A stretch of 64,000 bases of DNA from Streptomyces canus 299MFChir4.1. GTDB lineage: Bacteria; Actinomycetota; Actinomycetes; Streptomycetales; Streptomycetaceae. Shown here piece after piece: positions 63,145-64,000 of the stretch; the stretch's first letter is position 1, and the number at the start of each line of letters is the position of its first letter. The stretch lies in assembly GCF_000383615.1 (NCBI RefSeq), contig NZ_KB911588.1, forward strand, positions 62,001 to 126,000, read 5' to 3'. The notes beneath the pieces were generated by a model. That model worked only from the letters and a program-made list of their open reading frames with translations, had not been told where the DNA came from and ran no database searches. The position numbers and the translations under genes are program-made.

Positions 63145-64000
63145 ATGAACCGCACCCGCCGTACCGGGAACAACGGGAACAGCGCGTCCCACCTGCGCTC
63201 CCGGGGCGCGAGCCACCAGCGCTCCCGCCCGGCCGCCGCTCCCCGCGGCGAGTTCACCCTCCCCACCACCGTCACCGAGGCCCTGCCCGCGGTGGAGGCG
63301 TTCGCCGACCTCGACCTGCCCGAGCGTCTGCAGGCCGCGCTCCTGGCCGAGGGTGTGACCACGCCCTTCCCCATCCAGGCGGCCACCCTGCCGAACTCCC
63401 TGGCCGGCCGTGACGTCCTCGGCCGTGGCCGCACCGGCTCGGGCAAGACGCTCGCCTTCGGTCTGCCGCTGCTGGCCCGCCTCGACGGACAGCGCGCCGA
63501 GCCCCGGCACCCGCTCGCCCTGGTCCTGGTCCCGACCCGCGAACTGGCCCAGCAGGTCACCGACGCGCTCACCCCCTACGCGCGGGCGCTGCGCCTGCGC
63601 GCGGCCACCGTCGTCGGCGGCATGTCGATCGGCCGCCAGGCGTCCGCGCTGCGGGCCGGCGCCGAGGTCCTCGTGGCGACGCCCGGCCGGCTCAAGGACC
63701 TCATCGAGCGCGGCGACTGCAGCCTGAGCCAGGTGACGATGACCGTCCTGGACGAGGCCGACCAGATGACCGACATGGGCTTCATGCCCCAGGTCACGGC
63801 CCTGCTCGACCAGGTGCGCCCCGACGGCCAGCGGATGCTGTTCTCCGCCACGCTCGACCGCAACATCGACCGGCTGGTGCGCAACTACCTGCACGACCCG
63901 GTGGTGCACTCGGTCGACCCGTCCGCGGGCACCGTCACCACCATGGACCACCACCTGCTGCACGTGCGGGACGACGACAAGCACGCCACCGCCACCGAGA
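63145..64000 (+). CDS. DEAD-box RNA helicase, second copy, cut by window end
   Basis: 285 codons are in the window. Q motif FPIQAATLP, GRTGSGKT, PTRELA, TPGRL, VLDEADQ and LFSATL are all present, so helicase domain 1 is complete and domain 2 lies beyond. The product is very close to the helicase at 51500 except in the N-terminal tail. The ribosome site is inside a predicted hairpin. Confidence 0.94.
   Translation, partial: MNRTRRTGNNGNSASHLRSRGASHQRSRPAAAPRGEFTLPTTVTEALPAVEAFADLDLPERLQAALLAEGVTTPFPIQAATLPNSLAGRDVLGRGRTGSGKTLAFGLPLLARLDGQRAEPRHPLALVLVPTRELAQQVTDALTPYARALRLRAATVVGGMSIGRQASALRAGAEVLVATPGRLKDLIERGDCSLSQVTMTVLDEADQMTDMGFMPQVTALLDQVRPDGQRMLFSATLDRNIDRLVRNYLHDPVVHSVDPSAGTVTTMDHHLLHVRDDDKHATATE

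Overview
The window is a piece of a Streptomyces chromosome (or a very close relative). The DNA is very GC-rich with GC3-biased codons. It carries a dnaK start flanked by HspR (HAIR) boxes, a whiE-type spore-pigment polyketide cluster, class F sortase, WXG100-type proteins, BlaI/M56 regulators and several apparently leaderless genes. No plasmid or phage backbone is visible.

Layout. 1-7.4 kb is conserved core: dnaK (5' end only), a WecA/MraY-like membrane protein, an EtfD-like membrane Fe-S reductase, two gene fragments, a Yip1 protein, a Nudix hydrolase, a phosphoribosyltransferase, dcd, a tiny zinc-ribbon protein and tRNA-Gly(CCC). 7.4-10.3 kb is eroded accessory DNA: an excisionase-like antitoxin, a PIN toxin broken by an in-frame stop, a membrane protein and an IS5-type transposase fragment. 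10.3-24.8 kb encodes mostly secreted proteins: a GH74 xyloglucanase, two tachylectin-type propellers fused to different wall hydrolases, a 56-residue secreted peptide near a TrmB/LuxR regulator, a large beta-helix/PKD protein and a DUF2182/DUF1326 pair. 24.8-35.2 kb holds redox and regulatory genes, a four-gene WXG100-type operon, BlaI/M56, two coupled PAP2 phosphatases and an esterase. 35.2-37.3 kb has the first of two MerR-like genes with long leaders and a collapsed two-component system. 37.4-50.8 kb is the aromatic polyketide (spore pigment) region with a sortase pair inside it. 50.8-54.1 kb is a cold-shock block (cspA, DEAD-box helicase, CBS protein, second MerR copy). 54.3-62.2 kb has DedA, an intact two-component system, a DUF4232 lipoprotein, a membrane XRE protein, a third PAP2 protein, an MmyB-type regulator and an FMN reductase. 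62.7-64 kb starts a second cspA/DEAD-box block, cut by the window end.

Most interesting are two kinds of RNA element that occur in duplicate. First, both cspA-DEAD-box blocks share the order cspA, terminator hairpin, then a second hairpin that pairs with the helicase Shine-Dalgarno; the two hairpins differ by a compensated base pair. Second, the two MerR-like genes are identical over about 331 bp, while their roughly 340-400 nt leaders have diverged yet keep a common promoter and hairpins with paired substitutions. Both suggest regulated leader RNAs, perhaps tied to temperature. All assignments come from reading the sequence; no database search was run.
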